Shown: piece by piece, positions 52,357 to 61,198 of the stretch
Numbering within the stretch: position 1 is the first letter of the stretch
How the letters are laid out: each line of letters starts with the position of its first letter
Program-made: the position numbers and the translations under genes
DNA from: VRUE01 sp963837735
GTDB lineage: Bacteria; Actinomycetota; Thermoleophilia; Solirubrobacterales; 70-9
Assembly: GCA_963837735.1 (NCBI GenBank)
Contig: CAWIOM010000003.1
Span: 1 to 64,000 of the forward strand
Reading direction: 5' to 3'
Length of the DNA: 64,000 nt
Notes under the pieces: model-generated
What the model was told of the DNA's origin: nothing
The model's database searches: none
Seen by the model: the letters and a program-made list of their open reading frames with translations, nothing else

Positions 52357-53483
52357 TCCGCACCCTCGTGCTGACACCGGACTTCCCGCCGGCGACGGGC
52401 GGAATCCAGCACCTGGTCCACCGGGTGGTGAGCAACGCGCCCGGCGCTCGATTGCCGCGTCGTGACGCTCGACACCCAGGGCGCCGGGGATTTCGACCGC
52501 GAGCAGGAGATGGCGGTGAAGCGGGTCGGCCGCCTGCCGGGCCCACGGCCGGTCTCGATGCTGGCCCTCAACGGAAGGGCGCCTGACCCAGGCCCTCGAC
52601 TTTCGACCCGAAGCCGTGCTCAGCGGCCACATCGTGACGAGCCTGGGCGCGGCGGCGGTGCGGCGGGCGCTGGGAGTGCCGGTGGTCCAGTATTTCCACG
52701 GCCACGAGATCGGCGTCAGGCCCAGGCTCGCCCGCTTCGCGGCCGTCAACGCCGAGGCCTGCATCGCAGTCAGCCGCTACACCACGCGACCTCGTCGCGG
52801 AAGACGGGCGCCGAGCGCGGAGCGGATCCGCGTGATCAATCCCGGCGTCGACCTCCCCGGCAGGCGGCCGGCCGAACGGCCGCGACGAGCGGCCGACCGT
52901 CCTCACCATCGCCCGCATCGAAGAGCGCTACAAGGGCCACGACGCGATGGTTCGGGCAATGTCGCTCGTCGTCTCGCGGATGCCCGAGCGCCCGCTGGGT
53001 CGTGATCGGCGACGGTCCGCTGCGGGCGGCGATCGCCGAGCAGGCCCGCTCGGTCGGCCTCGGCGAGGAGACGATCACCTTCCTCGGGAAGGTCGACGAC
53101 GAGCGAGCGGGACGCCTGGCTGGACCGGGCCCATGTCTTCGCGATGCCCAGCCGGATGCCCGCCGGCGGCTACGTCGGCGAGGGCTTCGGCATCGTCTAC
53201 CTCGAGGCGAACGCCCACGGTTGCCCGGTGGTCGCCGGCGCCGTGGGAGGAGCGCTCGACGCGGTCGTCGACGGCGTGACCGGGCTCCTCGTCGATCCCG
53301 AGGACCACATCGCGCTCAGCGACGCCCTGGTCGAGCTGCTCGAAGACCCCGCGCGGCGCCGAGCGGATGGGCGCGGCGGGCGCTCGCCGAGCCGAGGAAT
53401 TCGCCTGGCCGAGGATGGCGCCGCAGGTGGAAGAGCTGATCGCCGAGGTGGCGACGACCGGGCGCCGGCGCCGCGCCGCATAG
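52353..53483 (+). CDS. GT-B glycosyltransferase (GT4, frame-broken)
   Basis: It starts MIRTLVLTPDFPPATGGIQH, a classic GT4 opening whose ATG overlaps the asparagine synthase stop. Motifs continue in alternating frames: VLSGHIVTSLGAAAVRRAL, VVQYFHGHEIGVRPRLARF, VINPGVDLP, VLTIARIEERYKGHDAMVRA, VVIGDGPLRAAIAEQARSVG, ITFLGKVDDE, VFAMPSRMPAGGYVGEGFGI and VYLEANAHGCPVVAGAVGG. The E.FGIVYLEA segment is the donor-binding signature. At least seven frame changes are needed. The encoded mannosyl- or glucosyltransferase-like enzyme would act on the lipid-linked glycan. Confidence 0.87.
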
Positions 53484-53485
53484 CC

Positions 53486-54686
53486 GTGCGAGCGCTGTAC
53501 GTCAACCACACGAGCAGGATCAGCGGCGGCGAGCTCTCTCTGCTCACCCTGCTGAGCGCCCTGCCGGCCGTCGATCGAGCCCGTGGTCGCCTGCCCCGAG
53601 GGGCCGCTCGCCGAGCGGCTGCGCGGCATGGACATCGAGGTGGCGCCGATCCGCGGGACCGACGGCAGCCTCCGCCTCCACCCGACGAGGACCCCCGCGG
53701 CCCTCCTCCAGATGGGGCGCGCCGCGCGCCAGGTCCGCCGGGTGGCCGCCCGTCGGCGGGCCGACGTCGTCCACGCCAACTCGATCCGGGCGGGCCTGAT
53801 CGCCACCGCGCGCCGGGACCGAGGTCGGGCCCGCCGACGATCGTCCACGTTCGCGACTGCCTGCCGGGGGGAGCCGTCTCGGCCCTCACCCTGCGCGCGA
53901 TCGGCCACGCGGACGCGATCGATCGCCAACTCCGAGTACACCCGTGCCACGCTCGGCGCCGAGCAGCGGCTCGGCCGTCGTCGTCTACAACGCCGTCGAC
54001 TTCTCCCGCTTCGACCGTGTCGACGCCTCGCCCGGCCGCGGCGCGGGCTGCGCTCGGGCTCGGCGACGGCCGGCCGGTCCTCGCGGTGATCGCCCAGATC
54101 ACCCCGTGGAAGGGCCAGGACGATGCGATCCGCATCGCGCGGGCGCTGGCCGAGTCCCATCCCGAGCCTGCAGCTGCTCCTCGTCGGCTCGGCGAAGTTC
54201 GACAGCGCCGCGACCCGCCACGACAACGTCGCCTTCCTCGAGTCGCTGCATCGGCGAAGCGGAGACGCTCGGGCTTGGCCGAGGCCGTGCGCTTCATGGG
54301 CGAGCGCGACGACGTCCCCGAGCTCCTGCGCGCGGTCGACGTCCTGCTGGCGCCCTCCTGGGAGGAGCCCTTCGGCAGGGCGATCGTCGAGGCGATGGCG
54401 GCCGGGGTGCCGGTCGTCGCGACCGCGGTCGGAGGCCCACCTGAGATTCTCGGGGCCGACGAGAGCGGCGGCGGCATCACGCTGCCCCCCCACCGGCCGG
54501 ATGCCTGGGCGGACGCGATCGGCGAGCTGCTCGAGGACCGACGAACGGCTCGAGAGGATGGCGGAGGCCGGGCGGCGCGCCGCCCGGGCGCGGTTCGGCG
54601 TCGACCGCCACGTCGAGGAGGTCGCAGTCCGTCTACGACGCGGTGTGCTCGGCTCCGCGCCTACCTCGTCCCGAAGCCGTTCCTGA
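53486..54686 (+). CDS. GT-B glycosyltransferase (GT4, frame-broken)
   Basis: A GTG start 2 bases after the previous stop opens on RALYVNHTSRISGGELSLLT. Continuing pieces: VVACPEGPLAERLRGMDIEV, ADVVHANSIRAGLIATA, IVHVRDCLPGGAVSALTLRA, VVVYNAVDFSRFD, VLAVIAQITPWKGQDDAIRI, LLLVGSAKFDSAATRHDNVA and VDVLLAPSWEEPFGRAIVEA. These are all standard GT4 landmarks. At least six frame changes. The 3' end is uncertain; it converges with, and may overlap, the end of the minus-strand GT gene near 54640. Confidence 0.84.
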
Positions 54687-55748
54687 AAGGCCTCCTTGGA
54701 GAAGGCGCGGGCGTGCTCCACTATCCGCCCGCGGTCGAAGCGGTCGAAATCGACCTCCCGCGAGGCTGGCGGCCAGCGCCTCGACGTCGTCGAGCTCGAC
54801 GTGGACCCCGGTGACGCCGTCGATCACGGTCTCCAGCGCCCCGCCCGCCGCCACGGCGACGACCGGGCGGCCCGAGGCCTGCGCCTCGACGGCGGCGATT
54901 CCGAACTCCTCGACGTTCGGCAGGATCAGGGCCCTGGCGCGCGAGTAGAGGCGCGCCAAGCTCGTCGTCGTCGACCCGGCCGAGGAAGAGCGGCCGTGCC
55001 CTCCGGCTCCGCCATACCTGGCCTCGAGCCTCTCGCGCTCGCCTCCCTCGCCCACGACCCGGACCTCGACCCCGGCTCGCTCGGCGGCCTCCAGCGCCAG
55101 CTCCACCCGCTTGTGGGGGACCAGCTCCGTGACGATCAGGAAGTAGTCGTCACGCTCGTCCGAGGGCCGAAACCTCTCGAGCTCCACCGGCGGGTGGACG
55201 ACCGTCGACTCCCTGCCCCAGTAGCTCGCCGATGCGACGCTGGGTGATCGCCGAGTTGGCCACGTACTTCGTCACTCCTGCGCGCGGCCTCGCGATCGCT
55301 CTCCCGGATCCTTCCCAGGGTCCTGCCCAACGCCGGGCGCAGCGGCCGCGGCACCTCCTCCAGGGCCCTGTCGGTCTCGAACCAGGCGTAGCGGAAAGGC
55401 GTGTGGCAGTAGCAGACGTGACGAGCGCCGGCCGCGGTGACGACCCCGTGGGCGAAGGCGCTGCTGCTGGATACGACCAGCTCGTAGTCCTCGACGCGGC
55501 AGCGCTCGCGTCGCCCGCGGATAGGCCGGCAGCAGGGCGCGGAAACCCTTCTGCTTGAGGCCGAGGCGCTGCAGGTAGGACGTGCGGATGTCGCGGCCGG
55601 CGAAGCGGCCGCCGGTTCCCTGCTCGTCGTAGAGGAGGGTGTAGATCGGCGCCTCGGGCCAGCACTCGGCCATCGCCGCGAAGGTGCGCTCCGCCCCGCG
55701 CATGACCAACAGATAGTCGTGGACGAGGGCGACTGACGGCGAGCTCAT
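54633..55748 (-). CDS. GT-B glycosyltransferase (GT4, frame-broken)
   Basis: It starts MSSPSVALVHDYLLVMRGAE (GT4 opening with an RGAE loop). Pieces follow in order: IYTLLYDEQGTGGRFAGRD, LVVSSSSAFAHGV and HVCYCHTPFRYAWFETDRAL (the CHTP motif seen in WbaZ-like mannosyltransferases), KYVANSAITQRRIGELL, DDYFLIVTELVPHKRVELAL and ALILPNVEEFGIAAVEAQAS. Frame changes lie near 55500, 55360, 55210 and 54720. It begins 14 bp after the LuxR-type regulator gene, on the same strand, and so may be read from the lasso/regulator transcript. It would contribute a sugar, perhaps mannose, to the polysaccharide. Confidence 0.86.
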
Positions 55749-55762
55749 CGGCTCGGCCCAGG

Positions 55763-56398
55763 CTACTTCGAGGGAATGGTCAGGATCCCGAGCCCGACGC
55801 CCGACTGCGGGTCGAGGATCACCGCTGCCGCCTCGCTTCGGGAGGCGACGCTGAGCTTCGCGAAGGCCGATGAGAGGTGGCTCTTGACGGTGCTTTCGGC
55901 GAGGAAGAGCTTGCTCGCGATCTCGGCGTTGGTCAGCCCCATGACGACGAGGCCGAGGATCTGCTTCTCGCGGGCGGTGAGCACTTTCGGCCGGCCGGCC
56001 CGCCGCGCTTGAGCGGGAATCGAAACCTGGCCGGCGAGAGCGGCGCGTATCGACGGCACCAACGCACCCTCGATCGACGACTCGGTCACGACCGCGTGGG
56101 CGCCGGCCTCCAGGGCCCGCCGCACGTCGGCGGTCGCCGCCTGTTCGACGACGAGGACGATCGCGGCGGACGGCAGGCTCGCGGCCTGCTCGCGAATCTC
56201 CGCGCAGACGGCGGAGTCCGAGCGCCTGTGCGTGCAGACGACGATGTCGAGCCCGTCCCCGATCTCGGTGCGCAGCTCGCAGCCCGACTCGGTGAGCGTC
56301 TGCGCGACCCGCGGGGTGAAGCTGTTGCCGTCACCCGCGATCGCGACGGTCACCGTCGGCAGGTCGAAGGGCGTCGTGGTGGCCTCCACGGATGCCAT
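55763..56398 (-). CDS. LuxR/NarL-type regulator with degenerate receiver
   Basis: The protein has 211 residues and is intact. The C-terminus is a LuxR helix-turn-helix (residues about 138-195): LTAREKQILGLVVMGLTNAE, IASKLFLAESTVKSHLSSAF, AKLSVASR. The N-terminal part has the size of a receiver domain, but the segment where the phospho-accepting Asp should be reads DIVVCTHRRSD, with Thr56 at that place, and the acidic pocket near the N-terminus is missing. It is therefore probably not controlled by ordinary phosphorelay. It lies 1 bp after the lasso RRE gene and 14 bp before a glycosyltransferase gene, so it could couple lasso peptide and polysaccharide expression. Confidence 0.9.
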   Translation of the reverse strand: MASVEATTTPFDLPTVTVAIAGDGNSFTPRVAQTLTESGCELRTEIGDGLDIVVCTHRRSDSAVCAEIREQAASLPSAAIVLVVEQAATADVRRALEAGAHAVVTESSIEGALVPSIRAALAGQVSIPAQARRAGRPKVLTAREKQILGLVVMGLTNAEIASKLFLAESTVKSHLSSAFAKLSVASRSEAAAVILDPQSGVGLGILTIPSK

Positions 56399-56399
56399 C

Positions 56400-56720
56400 T
56401 CAGTCCGCGACGACTTCCAGGAGGCCTCGATCGACGAGGCCGGCGCAGAGCTCGTTCAGGTCGGCCTCGACGACCTCGACCTCGAGCTCGAAGTCGCCGG
56501 CCAGGTGCGCCGCGGCCTGCCGCGGGTTGCCGGTCTCCTCGAGCACCTCGAACATCCTGCCGGCCGTCGGGTTGAGCCCGTGGTACTGGCCGGTGTTGAG
56601 ATTGAGGAGGACGGTCTCGGTCGGAAAGGCGCGATGCATCACGTGCTGCGGAACCGCGATCCGAGAGTCCAGTAGGTCGTGCTTCGCTGTGGGGCCGTTC
56701 GCCATGTCCTTAGAACGCAC
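56400..56720 (-). CDS. Lasso peptide B1 / PqqD-like RRE protein
   Basis: The 106-residue protein has the PqqD fold used as RiPP recognition element: RIAVPQHVMHRAFPTETVLL, NLNTGQYHGLNPTAGRMFEV, LEETGNPRQAAAHLAGDFEL and EVVEADLNELCAGLVDRGLL. In lasso pathways this stand-alone B1 binds the precursor leader (its YxxP motif) and presents it to the B2 protease. The start at 56720 is a GTG; an ATG at 56705 is an alternative, but its AAGGA lies too close. It is separated from the precursor gene by a strong hairpin and followed at 1 bp by the LuxR-type regulator. Confidence 0.93.
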   Translation of the reverse strand: MRSKDMANGPTAKHDLLDSRIAVPQHVMHRAFPTETVLLNLNTGQYHGLNPTAGRMFEVLEETGNPRQAAAHLAGDFELEVEVVEADLNELCAGLVDRGLLEVVAD

Positions 56721-56722
56721 GA

Positions 56723-56753
56723 AGGCCCCCCGTCCTTTCGGAGCGGGAGGCCT
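56723..56753 (-). promoter_or_regulatory. Stem-loop with GAAA tetraloop between lasso precursor and B1 genes
   Basis: On the minus-strand transcript, AGGCCUCCCG pairs with CGGGGGGCCU (one mismatch) and an inner UCC/GGA stem closes a GAAA tetraloop. No U run follows, so it is not a simple intrinsic terminator; it may stabilise the precursor message or attenuate read-through into B1. Confidence 0.75.
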
Positions 56754-56779
56754 ACGAAACGGCGCTCATAGCTGACTCG

Positions 56780-56939
56780 CTATGGCGTCGAGGTGCAAGT
56801 GCCACGGGAGGTGACGTTCGTGAGGGCGTTGTTCTGGCCCTGGTAGTCACCGGGAGTCCCCGTTGCAACCGGCGGTCATCTCCTGGATGCTGCCGTAGTC
56901 GGCGATCTCAGGCTTTCCGTACTCGAACTTGGCGGTCAT
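56780..56939 (-). CDS. Lasso peptide precursor (one-base insertion in a C run as read)
   Basis: The ATG has an excellent ribosome-binding site. As read, the frame stops after 30 residues (at 56847), but deleting one C from the run 56858-56861 opens it to a TAG at 56780 and gives 52 residues with every lasso hallmark. The leader (23 residues) has the YxxP motif (YGKP, residues 7-10), the DYGSIQEMTA ending and Thr at position -2 of the cleavage site. The core (29 residues) begins GCNGTPGD, so Gly1 can close an eight-residue macrolactam ring onto Asp8, and it ends GTCTSTP. Cys2 and Cys25 could form a disulfide between ring and tail. It lies between the cyclase and B1 genes. I do not recognise the core as any described lasso peptide. 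Confidence 0.85.
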
Positions 56940-56943
56940 ATAT

Positions 56944-56953
56944 TCACCTCCTC
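56944..56953 (-). promoter_or_regulatory. Strong ribosome-binding site of the lasso precursor
   Basis: GAGGAGGTGA stands 4 bases before the ATG. It is near-perfectly complementary to the 16S 3' end and stronger than other sites in the window, fitting the need for high precursor output. Confidence 0.85.
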
Positions 56954-56995
56954 GCGGCACCGTAGTTGTCGAAAGAATCTTCTTACCGCCTGGCC

Positions 56996-57024
56996 AGGGT
57001 AGCCGCGTGCGAGCAGGCGCACAA
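56996..57024 (-). promoter_or_regulatory. Possible promoter of the lasso precursor gene
   Basis: In the 116-bp gap upstream of the precursor, a TTGTGC and a TACCCT are 17 bases apart, a loose match to housekeeping -35/-10 boxes. It is speculative; the gap itself suggests that the precursor can be transcribed on its own. Confidence 0.25.
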
Positions 57025-57055
57025 GGGGGAAAAAGGTCGTAGGACGAGAAAGGCA

Positions 57056-58963
57056 CTAGTTCTCGCTCAGGGAGGCGCCGCGAAGCACGATCTCGTGCTC
57101 GGGAGGCGCCAGGATCGGGTCTTCGGCGAGTCGCTCGGGCAGGGCTTGGTCCTCCTGGTAGCGGAGCCAGATCTCGATCGCGGTCAGGCGCAATACGTCC
57201 TGCGCCCACTCGAAGACATAGCCGCGCTGTGCCGGCGGCCGGTTCTCGAGCAATTCGGCGATCTTGTCGCGGTCGGCGTAGGCGCTCAGCTCCGTGGCCC
57301 CACCGAGGAATTTGGTCGAGCGCAGGGAGCTCGGGCCCGACCAGCGCATCGACTATCAGGTCGTTGAAGACGCTCTTGTCGCGCCGCAGGCGGACCTCAT
57401 CGGGGGACAGGCCGGCCATCGCCTCGCGAAACAGCGGTCGGTTGAGGTCCCCTTCGGAGAAGCGCTCAGGCGGTATCTGCAACATCAGGTCGAACAGTTC
57501 GAGGTCGAAGAGCGGGTGCCTGGCCTCGAGGCCCAGCTGCTCGGTGCGACGACGCACGTGGTCGAAGAGGCCGAAGCCATGGACCCCCGTCGTCAGGGCG
57601 TCGGTCAGGAACGCCCACCAGCGCGGCCCGTCCGCGCCTCGCCAGGAAGGGGGACGGCTGCGGCGCAGACGCTCGGCAGTCTCCCGATTCGCCCACCACG
57701 GTGCCGGGTCGTCCCAGACGGCGGCGGAGCGCCAGATCGACTCGAGCCAGGCCGGCGGTACGCCCTGGAGGCCGAATTTCCAGAGGACGTGAGCGAGCAC
57801 GTCCCGCGGCGCCCGGCCGCCGGCCTCCGGCAGCCCGCGGGCGAAGTTGAAGGCCGCCAGCAGACGCCCCCGGCGCATCAGGTCCGCCGTGAAGAGGAAG
57901 CGGCTACCGAACAGCTCATCGCCTCCCTCCCCGCTGAGGATCGCGCTGACGCCCAGGCCCGGTGCCTGTCGCAGCAGCGGCTGGGTCCAGGCCTCGTTCC
58001 AGGCGCTCAGAGGTAGCTCCCAATGACTCAGGTACTCGAGGCCGCTGGCGAGGATGCCGCTTCCCTTGGCCGCCAGATGCACGCCGGGCAGGCCGGCGTA
58101 GCTCTCCAGCGCGTCGATCCAGACCGACTCGTCGATGTGGGGATAGTCGGGAAAGGTGGTCGAGAACCCGATCGCGCCGTCCGGGGATTTCTGGGCGAGG
58201 ACGGCGACGCTGGTCGAGTCCAGCCCGCCGCTCATCAGCACCCCCGTCGGGGCACCGGGGGTGGTCCGGCGCTCGACCGAGCGCCGCAGCACGCCCCGGA
58301 TCCGGTCGATCAGCTCGTCCTCGGGAATGTCCAGGGCCTCGCGATACTGCGGGCGCCAGTAGCGGCGGAGCTCCCATCCGCCGTCCTCGAGGATCACCAT
58401 CTGGCCCGACTCGAGCGAGTCGATGCCCTCGTAGAGAGTGGCGCCCTCGGGGGCCGGGCTGCGCGCAAGCCAGTGGCTGACGGCAACCGGGTCGGGCGCC
58501 GGGACGCGAGGGCAGGAGAGCGAGCAGATTGCGCACGTCGGAGCCGAACCAGAGCCGCCGGCCCTCGCCGCGCACGAAAAGTCTTTTGACCCCGATCTGG
58601 TCTTGAATCAGCGCTCCGCGTTGTCCCGCCTCGTCCCAGACGATGGCGGCGAACTCGCCACGCAACCTCGATGCGAGGTCCGTGCCCCAGCGCTGGAAGC
58701 CGTCGGGCGAGGATCGACTCGGAGCGCTCCCCTGGGCTCAGGCCGAGGGAATCGGCGAGCTCCGCGGTGTTGTACACGGCGCCGTCGATCGCGCAGACGA
58801 TCCCTTCGACACCGCCACAGCCCGAGCTTGTGCCCAGCACGAGCGCCCCCGACGTCGTCACCCTCACCCCCGGACCGAGGTGCGCATTGGGCAGCGCCGC
58901 CGCGGCCCTGGCGCCGGCGCCTCCCCGACCGGGGTCGAGCACCCCTGCGATCGGGTGAATCAT
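57056..58963 (-). CDS. Lasso cyclase (asparagine-synthase-like, protein C; frame-broken)
   Basis: It activates the ring Asp side chain by AMP transfer and closes the macrolactam with the N-terminal Gly amine. The start MIHPIAGVLDPGRGG has no Cys2, so the glutaminase half is inactive, as in many lasso cyclases. Motifs: GEFAAIVWDEAGQRGAL, PTGVLMSGGLDSTSVAVLAQ (P-loop), STTFPDYPHIDESVW, SAILSGEGGDELFGSRFLF and LRRDKSVFNDLIVDAL. Frame changes lie near 58690, 58470 and 57330; the tail ends in LRLTAIEIWLRYQEDQA. It starts 4 bp after the B2 stop and is followed by the precursor gene. Confidence 0.92.
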
Positions 58964-58967
58964 CCGG

Positions 58968-59420
58968 TCAGAGCTCCAGCAGGCGACCGTCGCCGGTCGG
59001 TCCAGGCTCGAGCAGAGCCTCACCGCGATGTTCGACCCATGCGTGGGCCGAGAACTCCGGCGCCGCGGTGACCCCGATCACCAGCGTCGTGTCAGCGCCG
59101 CGGCGGGCGAGGACAGTGGTCAGCACGAGGGAGCGCACCAGGCATCGCGAGTCGGTCGGAAGCAGGCGCAGAACCTTCACGACCGCCATCGCGTAGCGCC
59201 AGCCGCCACCGGCCTCGAGCTCCGCCTCACCTCCATCGACCATGTCCTTGCGGGCCTCCTCGCGGAGCAGCCCCACCGTCTCGGGCAGGCTATGCCGGTA
59301 CATGAGCCAACGAGCCCGTGCATATGTGGCGAGGATCTCGGCGCCAAGACGAACTTTGTGCGCCCGCGGGAAGTCGAGGCGCGGGTCGCCTGAGGGGAGG
59401 GAAACGGGCTCGGCTCGCAA
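58968..59420 (-). CDS. Lasso peptide B2 leader protease (transglutaminase-like)
   Basis: The 150-residue protein is intact, the normal length for stand-alone B2 proteins. The transglutaminase-type catalytic Cys is Cys93 in LLPTDSRCLVRSLVL, the His is His126 in EFSAHAWVEHRG, and a candidate third residue is Asp144 near the C-terminus. With B1 it cuts the leader from the precursor before cyclisation. It starts 5 bp after the stop of an HprK-like gene and ends 4 bp before the cyclase start, so it lies inside the same transcription unit. Confidence 0.95.
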   Translation of the reverse strand: MRAEPVSLPSGDPRLDFPRAHKVRLGAEILATYARARWLMYRHSLPETVGLLREEARKDMVDGGEAELEAGGGWRYAMAVVKVLRLLPTDSRCLVRSLVLTTVLARRGADTTLVIGVTAAPEFSAHAWVEHRGEALLEPGPTGDGRLLEL

Positions 59421-59425
59421 GGCGA

Positions 59426-60397
59426 TCAGCCCGCCGGTGCCTTGAGCCGCTCGAGCAGTTCCCGCCCAATCTCAGCTGGACCTGTCTTCCTCGAATAGCG
59501 AAGCTCCAAGGCCCTCGAGTCCGAGGCCAGCATCGCTCCGACCCTGAGCAGCCGCCGCATACGCTCCGGCGCGCGCGAGACTCCGTCGAAGGTGGTCGCC
59601 ATGAGGCTGTTCGGCAAACAGGTCCCGAAGCTCGGCTTTTCGGCGCTCTCGTCGGGCGCCAGGACGACAAAGGCCCGAATCGGCCGGGCCGCGCGCTCAC
59701 CGCGGACCGGGACCAGGGTCTTGCGCTCGTCGACTTTCCACGGGCGCCCCGTAAGAAGCGAGTCCCCGACGTTGGCCGCCTGATCGTGGGGGACGCCCAT
59801 AAGGGTCGTGCCCGGGTAGGCCGTCAGGTCGAAGGCGCCGGCGTCGAGCGCGAGAACGTCGTCGGAGAAGAAGGACGCTCCCTGAGCGATCAGAGAGACA
59901 GCCAAGGCGCTCTTCCCGGCGCCGGAGGGCCCGGCGAGGGCGATCACGCCACCGTCGATCGAGACCGCGCTCGCGTGAAATATCTCCAGCCCCTGGACGC
60001 TCGCGGTCAGCGGCAGGATCTGCCCCAGCACGTACCGTGGCCAGAGGTCGCCGTCGGCGTCGCCGACGGCGGAGTAGACGGACCGCCCGGAGTCTGCGAT
60101 CAGGTGATCTCCGAAGCTCTCGGTCCGGATCAGGATCCCCCCTGAGGAGTGCTGGTGATACTCGAGCCTGAGGGGGCCCTCGCCGTCTCCGCCGAGCCTG
60201 GTCAGGGTCCCGCTCTCGCAGTGCTCCTGCAGCTCTTCGGCGTCCACCATCCGATGCTCGACGGAGCGCCTCCCGGCGGTCGTGGTCGGCGTATCGATCC
60301 CGGGCAGGCCAGCGTCTGAGGAGATCGCAAGGCCGAAGGCCCCCGGGGCGATCCCCTCCAGCTCCTTGGGCACAACTACCTTTGCCTCAGTACTCAA
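59426..60397 (-). CDS. HPr-kinase-like protein of the lasso cluster (first downstream of the transporter)
   Basis: The 323-residue protein is intact. The core resembles the C-terminal domain of HPr kinase/phosphorylase: IFHASAVSIDGGVIALAGPS, Walker A GPSGAGKSALAVSLIAQGA, SFFSDDVLALD with the acidic pair, and ALELRYSRKTGP near the end. Related kinases in lasso clusters phosphorylate the precursor or product on Ser/Thr near the C-terminus; here the core offers Thr26, Ser27 and Thr28 before a final Pro. Whether this copy is catalytic is unknown. Its start overlaps the permease stop by 11 bases. Confidence 0.9.
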   Translation of the reverse strand: MSTEAKVVVPKELEGIAPGAFGLAISSDAGLPGIDTPTTTAGRRSVEHRMVDAEELQEHCESGTLTRLGGDGEGPLRLEYHQHSSGGILIRTESFGDHLIADSGRSVYSAVGDADGDLWPRYVLGQILPLTASVQGLEIFHASAVSIDGGVIALAGPSGAGKSALAVSLIAQGASFFSDDVLALDAGAFDLTAYPGTTLMGVPHDQAANVGDSLLTGRPWKVDERKTLVPVRGERAARPIRAFVVLAPDESAEKPSFGTCLPNSLMATTFDGVSRAPERMRRLLRVGAMLASDSRALELRYSRKTGPAEIGRELLERLKAPAG

Positions 60398-61184
60398 TGA
60401 TCGTTCCTTTGCGCTGGGCGACCTCGATGCCGCGTGCGAGGGCCCAAGTCGCCAGGGGCAGAAGCACCGCCGTGAATCCCACGAGCTTGAGCAGCGACGC
60501 CCAGACGGGTTCAGTAAGGGGAAGGTCCACCAACACGTAGCGGAGCAGGTTCACGGCGGGCGTGAAGGGCTGGACCTCCGAGACCCATTCGATCCAGCCG
60601 GGCAGCAGTTCGGTCGGGAAGTAGAAGCCCGAGACGAGGGCGATGCCGGCGATGATCATGCCAATTCCCGGCGCCTGCTTGAAGACGATCACCACGGCGG
60701 CGACCAGCAGGGCGATCGTTCCGAAAGAGAGCGCGGCGAGCACCCCGACCGGAAGCGCGAGGGGCACCGTGGCCCAGTGCAGGTCGAGGCCGAAGAAGAT
60801 CGACGCCACCACCAGGGTCCAGGCGCCCAGGATCAACGCCTGAACGACCGGGAAGATCATCATCGAAAGGGCACCGCGAACCGGGCCGAACGGCGAGAGC
60901 AGGACCCGCTCGAAGGTGCCGGCGACGAGCTCGCCGCGAACGGCGGTGGACAGCGCCAGCGTCGACTGGATGACGGCAAGGATGACCAGGCCGACAACCA
61001 CGTAGGAGAAATAGTCGTCGGAGGACTGGAACGTCTGCACGGTCAGAAGCCGCGACAGGTAATAGAAGAGCGCGATGCTGAAGATCGAAGACACGGCCTG
61101 CGAGAAGACCAGGGTCCGGTAGCTGAAGAAGATCAGCAGATCACGGCGGAAGATCGCCATGCTTGCCTCGAAATAGTCCCTCAT
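60387..61184 (-). CDS. ABC-2 type transporter permease (lasso export)
   Basis: The protein has 265 residues from the ATG giving MRDYFEASMAIFRRDLLIFF, which has an AAAGGA site upstream; the frame is open further up, but that part codes the ATPase. About six membrane helices are visible (VVVGLVILAVIQSTLALSTA, LILGAWTLVVASIFFGL, LAALSFGTIALLVAAVVIVF, GIGMIIAGIALVSGFYF, LLKLVGFTAVLLPLATWALA). The short GYFFP-like SGFYFPTELLPGWI motif is typical of ABC-2 exporters. With the ATPase gene 14 bp upstream it forms a two-gene exporter, most likely for the mature lasso peptide, possibly with an immunity role. Confidence 0.92.
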   Translation of the reverse strand: MRDYFEASMAIFRRDLLIFFSYRTLVFSQAVSSIFSIALFYYLSRLLTVQTFQSSDDYFSYVVVGLVILAVIQSTLALSTAVRGELVAGTFERVLLSPFGPVRGALSMMIFPVVQALILGAWTLVVASIFFGLDLHWATVPLALPVGVLAALSFGTIALLVAAVVIVFKQAPGIGMIIAGIALVSGFYFPTELLPGWIEWVSEVQPFTPAVNLLRYVLVDLPLTEPVWASLLKLVGFTAVLLPLATWALARGIEVAQRKGTIIEY

Positions 61185-61198
61185 CCTTTGTCCTGCAC

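Noticed and set aside
56723..56753. Intrinsic terminator after the lasso precursor
   Set aside because: The hairpin is strong but is not followed by a U run, and B1 starts within a few bases, so regulation or message stability is more likely.
56847..56939. A 30-residue lasso precursor as read, with core GCNGDSR
   Set aside because: A seven-residue core cannot form a threaded ring and tail; one base fewer in a C run opens a full-length core with Asp8 and a stop just before the hairpin.
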